A stretch of 64,000 nt of DNA from Caulobacteraceae bacterium. GTDB lineage: Bacteria > Pseudomonadota > Alphaproteobacteria > Caulobacterales > Caulobacteraceae. The notes under the pieces are model-generated. The model made no database searches, was not told the origin of the DNA, and was given only the letters and a program-made list of their open reading frames with translations. The stretch is taken from positions 186,001 through 250,000 of the forward strand of contig JAUJMO010000003.1 of assembly GCA_030446805.1 (NCBI GenBank), read 5' to 3'. A program made the translations under genes and the position numbers. Position 1 is the stretch's first letter, and every line of letters starts with the position of its first letter. This document shows, piece after piece, positions 56,026 through 64,000 of this stretch.

Positions 56026-57269
56026 ACCGGCTCGCCTCGCAGCAGCCGGGGCAGGTCGCCCACCGCGCCCCCCGCCTCGGACATGAAGAAACGGCGGGCG
56101 GGCCCGATCCGGTTCACCGCCGCCAGGCCCAGGCCCCGGGCCAGCCGCAGGGGCGGGAAGTCGTTGCTGAACAAGCGGGTGAAGGCGTCCGTCGCTCCCG
56201 CCAGGGCCACGGTGTCGAACCGCCGCCAGGCGGCGTAGCGCTCCACCACCGCTTCCGCCCCGATGTCCTCGCCGCGCCGGCCCGCGTCGGCCAGGGTCTC
56301 GGCCAGAGCGGCCACGTCTTTCAGCCCAAGATTCAACCCCTGCCCGGCGATCGGATGGATGGCGTGCGCCGCGTCGCCCAGCAGCGCCACCCGGGGCGCC
56401 GTCCATTGCTCCGCCAGCAGCAGCCCCAGCGGGTAGGTGAAGCGCGGCCCCTCGACCCCGACCTCGCCCAGGAAGTCGCCGAACCGCCGGCGCAGGTGCG
56501 CCTCGAAGGCCTCGGGGGAGGCCGCGGCCAAGGCCTCCGCCCGCCGTTGCGGTTCCGTCCAGACCAGGCTTGCACGGTTCTCCGTCAGGGGCAGGATCGC
56601 GAAGGGCCCGCCTGGCAGGAAGTGCTCGTAGGCCACCCCGCCGTGCGGGCGCGCGTGTTGCACGGTGGCGACCACGCCGGACTGCCTATAGCTCCAGCCC
56701 GTCACGCCGATCCCGGCCAGGCTTCGAACCGTGCTGCCCCGCCCCTCCGCGCCCACAACCAGCACCGCCTCCAGCGCGCGCCCATCGGCCAGCCGCACCC
56801 GCGCCGAAGCCGGCCCAACCTCGACGGCCTCCACCCGAGCAGGCGTCAGAACGGCGACGTCCGAGGCCGCCACCGCCTCGGCCAGCGCGGCTCGGATCCG
56901 GCGGTTCTCGACCATATAGCCCAGCGGCTCACCTCCGGACCGGCCGGCGATCTCGTCGGCGGCGAAGCGCAGGTGGAAGGGCGGGGGGCTTCCCGCTGCG
57001 GCGCCGGGCGCGCGCCCGTCGGTGACCAAGATCTGCTCGATCCGGCACGCCTGCGGCTCCAGGACCTCGCCCGCTCCCAGCGTGCGCAGCATGCGAAAGC
57101 TGCTGTAGGCGATCGCCGAGGCCCGTCCGTCAAAGGTGGGCGCCAGCTGTTGTTCGAAGGGGTGGGGATCGACCAGCGCCACGCGGAAACCGGCGGCCGC
57201 CAGGGCCAGGGCGGCGCTGGCGCCCGTCATCCCGGCTCCCGCGACGACGATGTCGAACCGCTCGGTCAC
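56022..57269 (-). CDS. UbiH/UbiF/COQ6 FAD-dependent hydroxylase
   Basis: 415-aa flavin monooxygenase for a hydroxylation step of ubiquinone synthesis. FAD motif [20 protein letters not shown] at the N-terminus, middle motif [17 protein letters not shown], and [26 protein letters not shown], the family fingerprint. Which ring position it attacks cannot be told from sequence. Start overlaps the stop of the beta-lactamase-like gene by 4 nt, a surprising operon partner. Confidence 0.9.
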   Translation of the reverse strand: MTERFDIVVAGAGMTGASAALALAAAGFRVALVDPHPFEQQLAPTFDGRASAIAYSSFRMLRTLGAGEVLEPQACRIEQILVTDGRAPGAAAGSPPPFHLRFAADEIAGRSGGEPLGYMVENRRIRAALAEAVAASDVAVLTPARVEAVEVGPASARVRLADGRALEAVLVVGAEGRGSTVRSLAGIGVTGWSYRQSGVVATVQHARPHGGVAYEHFLPGGPFAILPLTENRASLVWTEPQRRAEALAAASPEAFEAHLRRRFGDFLGEVGVEGPRFTYPLGLLLAEQWTAPRVALLGDAAHAIHPIAGQGLNLGLKDVAALAETLADAGRRGEDIGAEAVVERYAAWRRFDTVALAGATDAFTRLFSNDFPPLRLARGLGLAAVNRIGPARRFFMSEAGGAVGDLPRLLRGEPV

Positions 57270-58399
57270 GGGGCGGGCGCGCTCGGCCCCTCAGCCACCT
57301 GGGTCGCCGGCGTGCGCGTCCGTTCCCAGTGCGTCGCCACGGCGCGGGCCACGCTCGCAATCAGCTGCTGGCGCTCGCGGACCTGCCGATCCGTCCGGCC
57401 GATGTAGACCGCCACCGCATAGGTGCGGCCGTCCGGGGCGACCATCACGCCCACGTCATTGTAGCCGGCCGTGGTCTCGCGCCAGTCCGGCCCTGTGCCC
57501 GTCTTGTGCGACAAGCGCCAGCCTTCGGGGAGTCCCGCCTTGAGCCGAGCGGCCCCTGCGCGGCTTTCGAACATGATGCGCAGCAGGCGCTCGGTCGACT
57601 CCGGCGAGAGCAGCTTGCCTTCGTAGAGCATCTGCAGCGCATTCACCGTGCCGACCGGGGTGGCGCCGTCCGGCGGCGCCCGCAGATACTGGTCCAGCGC
57701 TTGGTCGCGCACTTCGTCGGGCACCCGGTCCCGGGCGCGGTTGAACAGGTCGCCGTCGATGTACTCCGGCCGCCACTCCAGGCCCGAGATGCGCGGCTGC
57801 AGCAAGCGCTCCTCCACGCCCACGCGCACGCCGCGGAGGCCTTTGCGCTCCAGCACCGCCTGGACCGCCGGTCCTCCACCGAGGCGGCGCATGAGGATGT
57901 CGGTCGCGGCGTTGTCGCTCTTGCTGATCGCCCACAGCAGCAGGCGGTCGATGGTGGTCTCCATCCGACCGGTCTTCAGCGTCAGAGGTCGGACCATAGG
58001 CGAGTTGAACAGGCTGAGGTCGGGCGGCGTGATCACAACCGTTTCGTCCAGACTGAGCTGGCCGCGATCCACGGCGTCCAACACGGCGACGGCCAGCCAC
58101 ACCTTCATGGTGCTCTGCTGGGGAAAGGCCTTGTCGCCTTGCCAGGTCGCCGCCCAACCCTGCTGCAGGTCCTTGACCGCCACGCCCACGTCGCCGTCGA
58201 AGGGTCGAACCGCAGCCTCGATCTCACTCTGAAAGCCCGGGGGGGCGGGCGTGGGCGGCGGCGGGGGCTCCAGCGAAGCGGCTTCGGCCGAAGGCGCTGC
58301 GGCGGACAAGGCCCGATCGGCGATGTTCTCCTGATCGGGCCCGCTGCAGGCCGCGCAGGCGGTCGCCAGGAGCAGGGCGGCGACGGTGGCGAGCCTCAT
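57266..58399 (-). CDS. Class A beta-lactamase-like serine hydrolase
   Basis: 377-aa exported protein: signal peptide (about 1-18, ending ACAAC, an imperfect lipobox), Pro-rich linker, then a serine beta-lactamase fold (about 60-360). Ser-x-x-Lys is QSTMK, the second motif SDNAA and the third KTGTG. The omega-loop of class A (RxEPELN) is not present in standard form; the corresponding region is longer and reads RISGLEWRPEYIDGDLF, so the general-base Glu is uncertain and hydrolysis of beta-lactams is unproven. It starts 1 nt beyond the 3' end of trmB with a 4-nt overlap. Confidence 0.82.
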   Translation of the reverse strand: MRLATVAALLLATACAACSGPDQENIADRALSAAAPSAEAASLEPPPPPTPAPPGFQSEIEAAVRPFDGDVGVAVKDLQQGWAATWQGDKAFPQQSTMKVWLAVAVLDAVDRGQLSLDETVVITPPDLSLFNSPMVRPLTLKTGRMETTIDRLLLWAISKSDNAATDILMRRLGGGPAVQAVLERKGLRGVRVGVEERLLQPRISGLEWRPEYIDGDLFNRARDRVPDEVRDQALDQYLRAPPDGATPVGTVNALQMLYEGKLLSPESTERLLRIMFESRAGAARLKAGLPEGWRLSHKTGTGPDWRETTAGYNDVGVMVAPDGRTYAVAVYIGRTDRQVRERQQLIASVARAVATHWERTRTPATQVAEGPSAPAP

Positions 58400-59058
58400 A
58401 CGCGGACGAACTCCAGAAACAGGGGGGCCGAATCGCCGAGGCGCTTGGCTTCATAACGCGTGGAGACGTGGTCGCTGGGCGCCTCGCGCCAATCCGCCGC
58501 GCTCTCCGCCGTCCAGCGAAACTGGGGCGAACCGTGCATCCGCTCAAGGGTCCAGGCTGCGTAATCCCGCCAGTCGGTGACGAAACGGAGGACGCCTCCC
58601 GGGCGAAGCACGCGGGCCAGTTCGGCGACAAAGGGTTGGGTCATGAGGCGTCGCTTGTGGTGTCTGGCTTTGGGCCAGGGATCGGGGAATAGGATGAACA
58701 CTCTGTTCACCACGTCCTCGGGAAGCGCTTCCATCAGCTCACGGGCGTCGCCCGCATGCAGGCGCACATTGGTCAGCGCCCGTTCGTCGATGTGGCGGAC
58801 CGCGCTGGCCACGCCGTTCTGGAACGGCTCGGCTCCGATCAGCAGAACGTCTGGGTGGCGGGCCGCCTGTTCCGCCAGATGCTCGCCACCGCCGAAGCCG
58901 ATCTCAAGCCAGACGGGACGGTGGTCCAAAGCCGGACGGTCGTCCAGGCGCCAGATCAGTTCGGGCAAGCGCCTCTCGACCAGGCCGGCTTGGCGCGGCT
59001 TGATCGGCCTGGACTTGATCCGGCCGTAGGAGCGGATCGGCCCATGCTGGTGGGTCAG
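58396..59058 (-). CDS. trmB: tRNA (guanine46-N7)-methyltransferase, apparent CTG start
   Basis: 220-aa SAM enzyme making m7G46. N-terminal [18 protein letters not shown] motif [33 protein letters not shown] and the C-terminal STRYEAKRL are diagnostic. The frame between the metK stop and the conserved Arg-rich start has no ATG, GTG or TTG. CTG at 59058 shares bases with the metK TGA (CTGA), the same coupling geometry as ATGA elsewhere here, and gives (L/M)[12 protein letters not shown], the expected N-terminus. A downstream TTG would delete the conserved GR.K.RPxKPRQ segment. Confidence 0.9.
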   Translation of the reverse strand: MTHQHGPIRSYGRIKSRPIKPRQAGLVERRLPELIWRLDDRPALDHRPVWLEIGFGGGEHLAEQAARHPDVLLIGAEPFQNGVASAVRHIDERALTNVRLHAGDARELMEALPEDVVNRVFILFPDPWPKARHHKRRLMTQPFVAELARVLRPGGVLRFVTDWRDYAAWTLERMHGSPQFRWTAESAADWREAPSDHVSTRYEAKRLGDSAPLFLEFVRV

Positions 59059-60221
59059 GCCAAGCCTCGCAGCTGGTCGACCAGGTCGGTGCGTTCCCAG
59101 GAGAAGCCTCCATCCGCGTCGGGCAGACGACCGAAATGACCATAAGCGGCCGAGCGCTGATAGATGGCCCGGTTCAGTTCCAAGCGTTCGCGGATGCCGC
59201 GGGGCGTCAGCCCGCCGATGAGGTCCGGCAGCGCCGATTCCAGCTTGGCCGGATCGATCTCGCCGGTGTCGTGCAGGTTGACGTAGAAGGAAAGCGGCCG
59301 GCTTACGCCGATGGCGTAACTGACCTGCAGGGTGCAGCGGCGCGCCAGGCCGGCCGCCACCACGTTCTTGGCCAGATAACGGAGCGCGTAGGCGGCCGAT
59401 CGGTCGACCTTGGTGGGGTCCTTGCCCGAGAAGGCGCCCCCGCCGTGCGGAGCCGCCCCGCCGTAGGTGTCCACGATGATCTTGCGGCCCGTCAGACCCG
59501 CGTCGCCGTCCGGCCCGCCGATCTGGAAGGCGCCCGTCGGATTGACCATCCACTCGGTCTCGTCCGTCAGCAGACCTTCGGGCATCACCGCGCGGACGTG
59601 CGGCTCGATGAGCGCGCGTACCTCCCCGCTCTCCAACCGGTCCGTCGTCTGGTGCGAGACCACGATCTTGAGCGCCCGCACCGGGCGACCGTCCTCGTAC
59701 TGGAGCGTGACCTGGCTCTTGGCGTCCGGCTGCAGCGCGCGCTCGCCTCCATGGCGCACCTCCGCCAGCCGGCGCAGGATGTTGTGGCTGTATTGCAGGG
59801 TGGCCGGCATCAGCTCGGGCGTTTCGTCAACCGCATAGCCGAACATGATGCCCTGGTCGCCCGCGCCCTCGTCCTTGTTGCCCGCCGCGTCCACGCCTTG
59901 GGCGATCTCGGCGGACTGGGCGTGCAGGTGGCTGGCGAAGTCGGCCTGCTCCCAGTGGAAGCCCTCCTGCTCATAGCCGATCTCGCGCACGGCCGCGCGA
60001 GCGCGCTCTTCCAGCAGCTCAGGCGTGACCGAGGCCGGGCCCCGGACCTCGCCCGCCAGCACGATCCGATTGGTCGTCACCAGGGTCTCACAGGCTACCC
60101 TCGCCTGCGGGTCGGCTTCCAGAAAGGCGTCAACCACCGTGTCGCTGATGCGGTCGGCGACCTTGTCGGGATGCCCTTCGGACACGCTTTCGCTGGTGAA
60201 AATGTATGACGGACGGATCAA
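59055..60221 (-). CDS. metK: S-adenosylmethionine synthetase
   Basis: 388-aa enzyme making SAM from methionine and [23 protein letters not shown], the [17 protein letters not shown] loop and [19 protein letters not shown] are all intact. Start is TTG at 60221 ([12 protein letters not shown]), with GGGAGAG 7 nt upstream and no ATG nearby. A perfect palindrome (60256-60271) sits 35 nt ahead, probably an operator. An XRE regulator lies directly upstream and trmB overlaps its stop, an order kept in Caulobacterales. Confidence 0.97.
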   Translation of the reverse strand: MIRPSYIFTSESVSEGHPDKVADRISDTVVDAFLEADPQARVACETLVTTNRIVLAGEVRGPASVTPELLEERARAAVREIGYEQEGFHWEQADFASHLHAQSAEIAQGVDAAGNKDEGAGDQGIMFGYAVDETPELMPATLQYSHNILRRLAEVRHGGERALQPDAKSQVTLQYEDGRPVRALKIVVSHQTTDRLESGEVRALIEPHVRAVMPEGLLTDETEWMVNPTGAFQIGGPDGDAGLTGRKIIVDTYGGAAPHGGGAFSGKDPTKVDRSAAYALRYLAKNVVAAGLARRCTLQVSYAIGVSRPLSFYVNLHDTGEIDPAKLESALPDLIGGLTPRGIRERLELNRAIYQRSAAYGHFGRLPDADGGFSWERTDLVDQLRGLA

Positions 60222-60255
60222 AAGCGGGCTCTCCCGGCGGGGACGAGCCGCCGGT

Positions 60256-60271
60256 ATAAAGATATCTTTAT
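60256..60271. promoter_or_regulatory. Perfect 16-bp palindrome, probable methionine-cycle operator
   Basis: ATAAAGATATCTTTAT, flanked by CCGG on both sides, lies between the XRE regulator stop and the metK start. It is strikingly A+T-rich against this background. From memory it resembles operators of ArsR-family SAM/SAH-responsive regulators (SahR/SamR type) found before metK, metH or ahcY in Proteobacteria. Confidence 0.75.
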
Positions 60272-60293
60272 GTCCGGCAAGCGGCGGGGCGCC

Positions 60294-60779
60294 TCAGCCC
60301 GTCCGGTCGTCCGATCCTTCAGCCCCCTCGCCGGCCAGCTCCCTTACGAGTTCGAGGACCCGGCGACGCATGCGCTTGCGGGTGATCGAGCGGAAGGCGG
60401 CCAGCAACTCCGCCTCGTCTGGCGTGCGGCTCAGCGCGTCAAAGGCGGGCGGGTCGACCTCGGACGCTGCCTCCAACGGTTCCCCGGGCGTCAGGCCGTC
60501 GAAGAAGAAGGGGATGTCGACCTGCAGTGCGGCGGCCGTATCGAAGAGTTTGGAGGCGCTGATCCGATTGGCGCCCCGCTCGTACTTCTGCACCTGCTGG
60601 AAGGTGAGCCCCAGGGCGTCGGCCAGGCGATCCTGACTGAGCCCCAGCTGTTTGCGGCGGGCGCGCACGCGCTCGCCGACGTGGCGGTCCACAAGATTGG
60701 GCTGACGGTCCCCCGGCGGCCGCGTCCGTGGCGGCTTGCCGCCTGCTGTCGAGGACACCGGTATCTTAGGTTCAGCCAT
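60294..60779 (-). CDS. XRE-family transcriptional regulator upstream of metK
   Basis: 161-aa protein with a basic Pro-rich N-terminus and a Cro/CI helix-turn-helix (about 31-90; GERVRARRKQLGLSQDRLADALGLT and QQVQKYERGANRISASKLF). A helical tail with VRELAGEGAEGS ends it. Similar proteins precede metK in Caulobacter relatives. The conserved QQVQKYERG is typical of the alphaproteobacterial XRE type often acting on cell-cycle or motility genes, but targets here are unknown. It follows lnt after 61 nt. Confidence 0.9.
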   Translation of the reverse strand: MAEPKIPVSSTAGGKPPRTRPPGDRQPNLVDRHVGERVRARRKQLGLSQDRLADALGLTFQQVQKYERGANRISASKLFDTAAALQVDIPFFFDGLTPGEPLEAASEVDPPAFDALSRTPDEAELLAAFRSITRKRMRRRVLELVRELAGEGAEGSDDRTG

Positions 60780-60840
60780 TCCGTTTCAGCCTCCTTGCGG
60801 ACCCTCTCTAAGCCTCGAAAGCGGCGATTTGTCACGCATT

Positions 60841-62418
60841 TTACGTTGTCCGCCGGCGAAAGCGTGGCGGCAGCGCGACAAGCGCCCCGGCCGCGACGAA
60901 AATCCAGAAAGGCAGGTTCCCCCAGCGATTGAAAAGCGTCGGGCGGATCGGGGCGGGAAGGGCGGCGTCGATCACGCCTGCCTGCCCGATGCCCAGCACC
61001 TGGCCGGCGGGTATGCGGCCGTAGGGATCGATCATGGCCGACACGCCGGTCGGCGCAGACCGTACGATCGGAACTCCGTGCTCGATGGCGCGATAGGCGC
61101 CCAGGTTCAGGTGCTGCCAGGGACCGCTTGTGGCGCCGTACCAGCTGTCATTGGAGGGCAGGACCATCCAAGCGGGCCTGGGTCCGCGCCCGCCCACCGC
61201 ATCCATGAAGATGCTCTCATAGCAGATCATGGGTTGCAGCAACGGCAAACCGGGCAATGCGATCGGCGCCGGCGGCGGTCCGGGCGCATAGTCGGCCGGC
61301 ATGTTCACGAGCGAGCGCACGCCCAGCCGCGTCATCAGCTCGCCCAGCGGCAGGTACTCGCCGAAGGGCAGGAGGTGGTGCTTGTCGTAGAAGCCGTTCA
61401 CCCGCAATCCGGCGCGCTCGCGTTGCAGAAAGGCGAGGCTGTTGAAGTAGTAGGCGCCGCCTGGGCCGGCGCGGCTGACGCCCATGAACAGGTGCTGCCC
61501 GGGGCGGAGCGCATCCGGGATGCGGCGACCTAGCTCCACGCCCGGGGACGCGGGGTCGAACAGGTACTCCAGCGAGGCGGGCAGGGCGCCCTCCGGCCAG
61601 ACCACCACGTCGATGGTCTCCAGCCCTGGCGACTGGCTGAGACGCACATGGGTGTCCACGATCCCGGGCAGCGCACCTTCGCGCCACTTCTCCGCTTGCG
61701 GGATGTTAGCCTGGACGATGCGGATCCGGGTGTCCGTGGCGCGAACCTCGGCCCCGGACAGCCGCCAGGCGCCCCAGCCCCACATGGCGGTGAGCGCCAA
61801 GGCGGCTGCGGCGACCGTGCCCAGGCGAGCCCGGCGCGAGCCGGTTCCGGCCAGCACCGCGGGCGCCCCGGTGATCAGCAGGGTGATCACGGTCAGACCC
61901 AGCGCCCCGAACAGGGCCGCGTTCTGCGAGATCGCGCCGCCGGCGGTCCAGGTCTGGCCCGCCATGTTCCAGGGAAAGCCGGTGAGCAGCCAATTCCGCA
62001 GCCACTCGAGCACGCCGAAGCTGGCGCCGAACACCAAGAGCCGGGCCGGTCCGGCAACGGCTAAGCGGCGGTACAGAACCGCGGCGGTCCCCCAGAACAG
62101 GCCCATGCCCGCGGGCAGCACGCAAACGATGATGGGCGCCATCCAGCCGTGCTGCTCGGCGTCGACCAGAAAAGCCTCCACCACCCACCAGGTGCCCACC
62201 AGGAAGTAGGCGAGGGAGAACCACCAGGCGCGCCAGAAAGCGGAGCGGAGCGGACGCTGCGGCTCCCGCTTGCCCCGCCCGTCCAGCAACCAGAGCAGCC
62301 CGGCCCATCCCAGGACGCCCGGCAGGATGTCGAAAGGCGGATGGGCGAAGCCGGCCGCCGCGCCGAAGCCCAGGGCCAACAGAGCCGAGCCCGCCCGGCT
62401 CAGGGCGGGGTGCGTCAT
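60841..62418 (-). CDS. lnt: Apolipoprotein N-acyltransferase
   Basis: 525-aa integral membrane enzyme that adds the third acyl chain to lipoproteins. N-terminal spans (about 10-220) precede the nitrilase domain (about 225-480), with catalytic Glu in VVWPEGALPASL, Lys in DKHHLLPFGEYLPL, and Cys in PMICYESIF. Length and topology are normal. ATG overlaps the corC stop (ATGA). Part of the phoH-ybeY-corC-lnt unit. Confidence 0.96.
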   Translation of the reverse strand: MTHPALSRAGSALLALGFGAAAGFAHPPFDILPGVLGWAGLLWLLDGRGKREPQRPLRSAFWRAWWFSLAYFLVGTWWVVEAFLVDAEQHGWMAPIIVCVLPAGMGLFWGTAAVLYRRLAVAGPARLLVFGASFGVLEWLRNWLLTGFPWNMAGQTWTAGGAISQNAALFGALGLTVITLLITGAPAVLAGTGSRRARLGTVAAAALALTAMWGWGAWRLSGAEVRATDTRIRIVQANIPQAEKWREGALPGIVDTHVRLSQSPGLETIDVVVWPEGALPASLEYLFDPASPGVELGRRIPDALRPGQHLFMGVSRAGPGGAYYFNSLAFLQRERAGLRVNGFYDKHHLLPFGEYLPLGELMTRLGVRSLVNMPADYAPGPPPAPIALPGLPLLQPMICYESIFMDAVGGRGPRPAWMVLPSNDSWYGATSGPWQHLNLGAYRAIEHGVPIVRSAPTGVSAMIDPYGRIPAGQVLGIGQAGVIDAALPAPIRPTLFNRWGNLPFWIFVAAGALVALPPRFRRRTT

Positions 62419-63305
62419 GCGGCCGTGTCGCTCACGGCCGGCCGCTCCAGCCGGCGCACCCGCAGCCGTTTCACGCGGCGCGGATCGGCGTCGACGACGT
62501 CGAACTCATATCCGGCGGGGTGGGCCACGATCTCGCCGCGTTGGGGCACGCGCCCGGCCAGGGTGGCGACCAGCCCGCCGACCGTGTCGACCTCCTCTTC
62601 GTGATCCTCCAGCGCCAGGCTTTCGCCCGCCATGGCCTCCAGGTCTTCGAGCGGGGCCCGCGCGTCGGCCTCCCAGCCTCCCGGGCGCTCGATGATCTCC
62701 GGCGTGGTCTCCACATCGTGCTCGTCTTCGATCTCGCCCACCACCGCTTCCAGCAGATCTTCAATAGTGACCAAGCCGTCGGTGCCGCCGAATTCGTCGA
62801 TGACCAGGGCCATGTGGATGCGGGTGGACTGCATGCGGACCAGAAGGTCGGCCGCGCGCATGGAGGCGGGAACATAGAGCGCCTCTCGCCGGAGCCCGTC
62901 CAGGACGGCCGCGCTCCAGTCCGGCGCCGCGTGCTCGGGGCCGGGGGTGAGCAGCTTGACCAAGTCCTTGATGTGGACGACGCCCAGCGGCTCATCCAGG
63001 GTCTCGCGGAACACCGGCATGCGCGAGTGTTCGGTTTCAGCGAAGCGGCGCCAGACCTCGTCCAGCGGCGTGTCGAGATCCAGGGCGGCCACGTCGGCGC
63101 GGGGCGTCATGACGTCCTGGACGCGGATGCTCTGAAAGGCTTGAGCCTGATCGACCAGGTCGCGTTCGGCTTCCGACACGGGCCGGGCGGCCTCGTCGGA
63201 CTCGCTTTCCCCCAGCGCCCAGCGCCCCAGCACCCGCAGAATGCCCGGTCTTCGGGCGGACTCGTTCCCGGGACTCGGGCTTGTTGAACTGTCTGTGTCA
63301 GCCAT
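62415..63305 (-). CDS. corC: CorC/HlyC-family CBS-domain protein
   Basis: 296-aa soluble protein with a CBS pair (about 62-180; VQDVMTPRADVAAL, EHSRMPVFRETLDEPLGVVHIKDLV, LVRMQSTRIHMALVIDEFGGTDGLVTIEDLLE split across the domain) and a C-terminal CorC_HlyC transporter-associated domain (about 205-290). Often annotated as a Mg/Co efflux or haemolysin-like protein; role unsure. It overlaps ybeY by 8 nt. Confidence 0.93.
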   Translation of the reverse strand: MADTDSSTSPSPGNESARRPGILRVLGRWALGESESDEAARPVSEAERDLVDQAQAFQSIRVQDVMTPRADVAALDLDTPLDEVWRRFAETEHSRMPVFRETLDEPLGVVHIKDLVKLLTPGPEHAAPDWSAAVLDGLRREALYVPASMRAADLLVRMQSTRIHMALVIDEFGGTDGLVTIEDLLEAVVGEIEDEHDVETTPEIIERPGGWEADARAPLEDLEAMAGESLALEDHEEEVDTVGGLVATLAGRVPQRGEIVAHPAGYEFDVVDADPRRVKRLRVRRLERPAVSDTAA

Positions 63306-63762
63306 GGGGAGGGACGTCGCGATCGCGATAAGGGTCCGGCGCGCCCAGCCCGGCGAGGATCAGGCGCTCGCGCCCTTCCATCGCCTCGGCCTCCGCCTCG
63401 GTCATGTGGTCCCACCCTAGCAGATGAAGCACGCCGTGCGCCACCAGGTGCTGCAGATGGTGCTCCAGCCTCTTGCCCTGATCGGCCGCTTCGCGCGCGC
63501 AGGTCTCGCGAGCCAGGGCGATGTCCCCAAGGTGGGGCGCCGCCGAAGGGGCGGCGGGGAAGGACAGGACGTTGGTGGGCCCGTCGCGACCCCGGTGATC
63601 GCGGTTCAGTTGGTGAACGCCCGCGTCGTCCGTGAGCAGCACGACGACGTCGCCCGTCGCCGCCCGATCGGAGAGAACCGCCTCCGCCGCGGCCCGTACC
63701 AGGCTTTCGACCTGGGGCAGGGCGGCGGTCCAGCTGTCCGCCTCGATCTCGACCTCGATCAT
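63298..63762 (-). CDS. ybeY: Endoribonuclease YbeY (rRNA maturation factor)
   Basis: 154-aa metalloprotein needed for 16S rRNA 3'-end maturation and 70S quality control. The zinc motif is [11 protein letters not shown] (HxxxHxxxxxH), preceded by [17 protein letters not shown], both diagnostic. Start ATG overlaps the phoH stop by 4 nt (ATGA). Conserved cluster phoH-ybeY-corC-lnt. Confidence 0.97.
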   Translation of the reverse strand: MIEVEIEADSWTAALPQVESLVRAAAEAVLSDRAATGDVVVLLTDDAGVHQLNRDHRGRDGPTNVLSFPAAPSAAPHLGDIALARETCAREAADQGKRLEHHLQHLVAHGVLHLLGWDHMTEAEAEAMEGRERLILAGLGAPDPYRDRDVPPHG

Positions 63763-64000
63763 TCGATGGGCTGGCCTGCGCGCCGGGCCGCATCGGCGTC
63801 ATAGGCCTTGACGATGCGCTCGACGAGCGGGTGGCGCACCACGTCCTCGGCGGCGAAACGAGCGATGGCCACGCCCTCGACCCCGTCCAGAATGCCCAGA
63901 GCGTGGGCCAGGCCGCTGTCGCGCGGATTGACCAGGTCCACCTGCGTGGGATCGCCGGTGACCACCATGCGGGCGCCTTCGCCCAGGCGGGTCAGCACCA
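63759..64000 (-). CDS. phoH: PhoH-family ATPase, C-terminal part only
   Basis: The last 79 residues of a PhoH-like protein whose start lies beyond the right edge. [19 protein letters not shown] (Walker B-like GDxxQ) and [29 protein letters not shown] are typical of PhoH C-termini. The window edge cuts the gene; there is no sign of damage. ybeY follows with a 4-nt overlap. Confidence 0.93.
   Translation of the reverse strand, partial: VLTRLGEGARMVVTGDPTQVDLVNPRDSGLAHALGILDGVEGVAIARFAAEDVVRHPLVERIVKAYDADAARRAGQPIE

Noticed and set aside
60222-60293. SAM riboswitch upstream of metK
   Set aside because: I could not find SAM-II or SAM/SAH aptamer features; the 72-nt gap is dominated by a DNA palindrome that looks like a protein operator.

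Overview
The window is about 70% G+C, densely coded DNA from an alphaproteobacterium, most likely a member of the Caulobacterales (Phenylobacterium/Caulobacter-like). The evidence is gene order: rpsT, enoyl-CoA hydratase and mutM in a row beside what should be dnaA just beyond the left edge, and a phoH-ybeY-corC-lnt-XRE regulator-metK-trmB run at the right edge. Alphaproteobacterial LexA boxes (GTTC-N7-GTTC), a GANTC site and many GTG/TTG starts with 4-nt stop/start overlaps agree with this. No integrase, transposase, rRNA or CRISPR array was seen.

Layout. 1-3672 (minus): leftward promoter, rpsT, a small exported protein, an enoyl-CoA hydratase homologue, a TraB/GumN protein and mutM. 3786-10936 (plus): mmsA, a possible tiny membrane protein, then the cell-envelope run envC-like, ctpA, divergent polysaccharide deacetylase, rppH and murI. 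10844-11991 (minus): an XRE/DUF2975 pair and a 39-aa membrane peptide. 12182-18678 (plus): a tightly overlapped operon rdgB-hemW-rsmI-yraN-sirB1-gshB, followed by comM under its own LexA box. 18735-21380: the one clearly accessory stretch, with an anchored orphan, a 99-aa orphan with its own LexA box, an 86-aa orphan, and a decayed response regulator/sensor kinase pair. 21411-24907 (plus): hybrid histidine kinase and AmpG-like permease. 24859-30539 (minus): maeB, rlmH, rsfS, nadD, obgE and hemerythrin. 30650-37882 (plus): rsmB, rpe, heparinase-like, CapD-like and purH. 37929-42187: hydrolase, MliC lipoprotein, cytidylyltransferase, DUF937 and ald. 42391-50344: gabD, carbonic anhydrase, maiA and the giant NAD-glutamate dehydrogenase. 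50345-53450: a hairpin-packed spacer, an AI-2E transporter, a RimB-like protease and tRNA-Gly with a 53-bp tandem duplication. 53612-56025 (plus): YbaK/ProX, thioredoxin-TPR (CnoX), Lon-N and Trm112. 56022-64000 (minus): ubiH-like, serine beta-lactamase-like, trmB, metK, XRE regulator, lnt, corC, ybeY and phoH (partial).

Most of the window is housekeeping: translation and RNA maturation (rpsT, rsmI, rlmH, rsfS, obgE, rsmB, ybeY, trmB), envelope and peptidoglycan work (envC, ctpA, murI, ampG, mliC, lnt, bla-like), and carbon/nitrogen entry (mmsA, ald, gdhZ, gabD, maeB). The signals I find most worth following are: three conserved genes whose only sensible start is CTG (rsfS, trmB, rimB-like, all reading CTG-AC); an unknown 99-aa gene behind a perfect LexA box; a two-component pair caught in decay; five consecutive strong inverted repeats ahead of gdhZ; a 53-bp tandem duplication of the 3' half of tRNA-Gly; and a perfect 16-bp palindrome ahead of metK. 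Function assignments come from motif recognition by eye; no database search was run.
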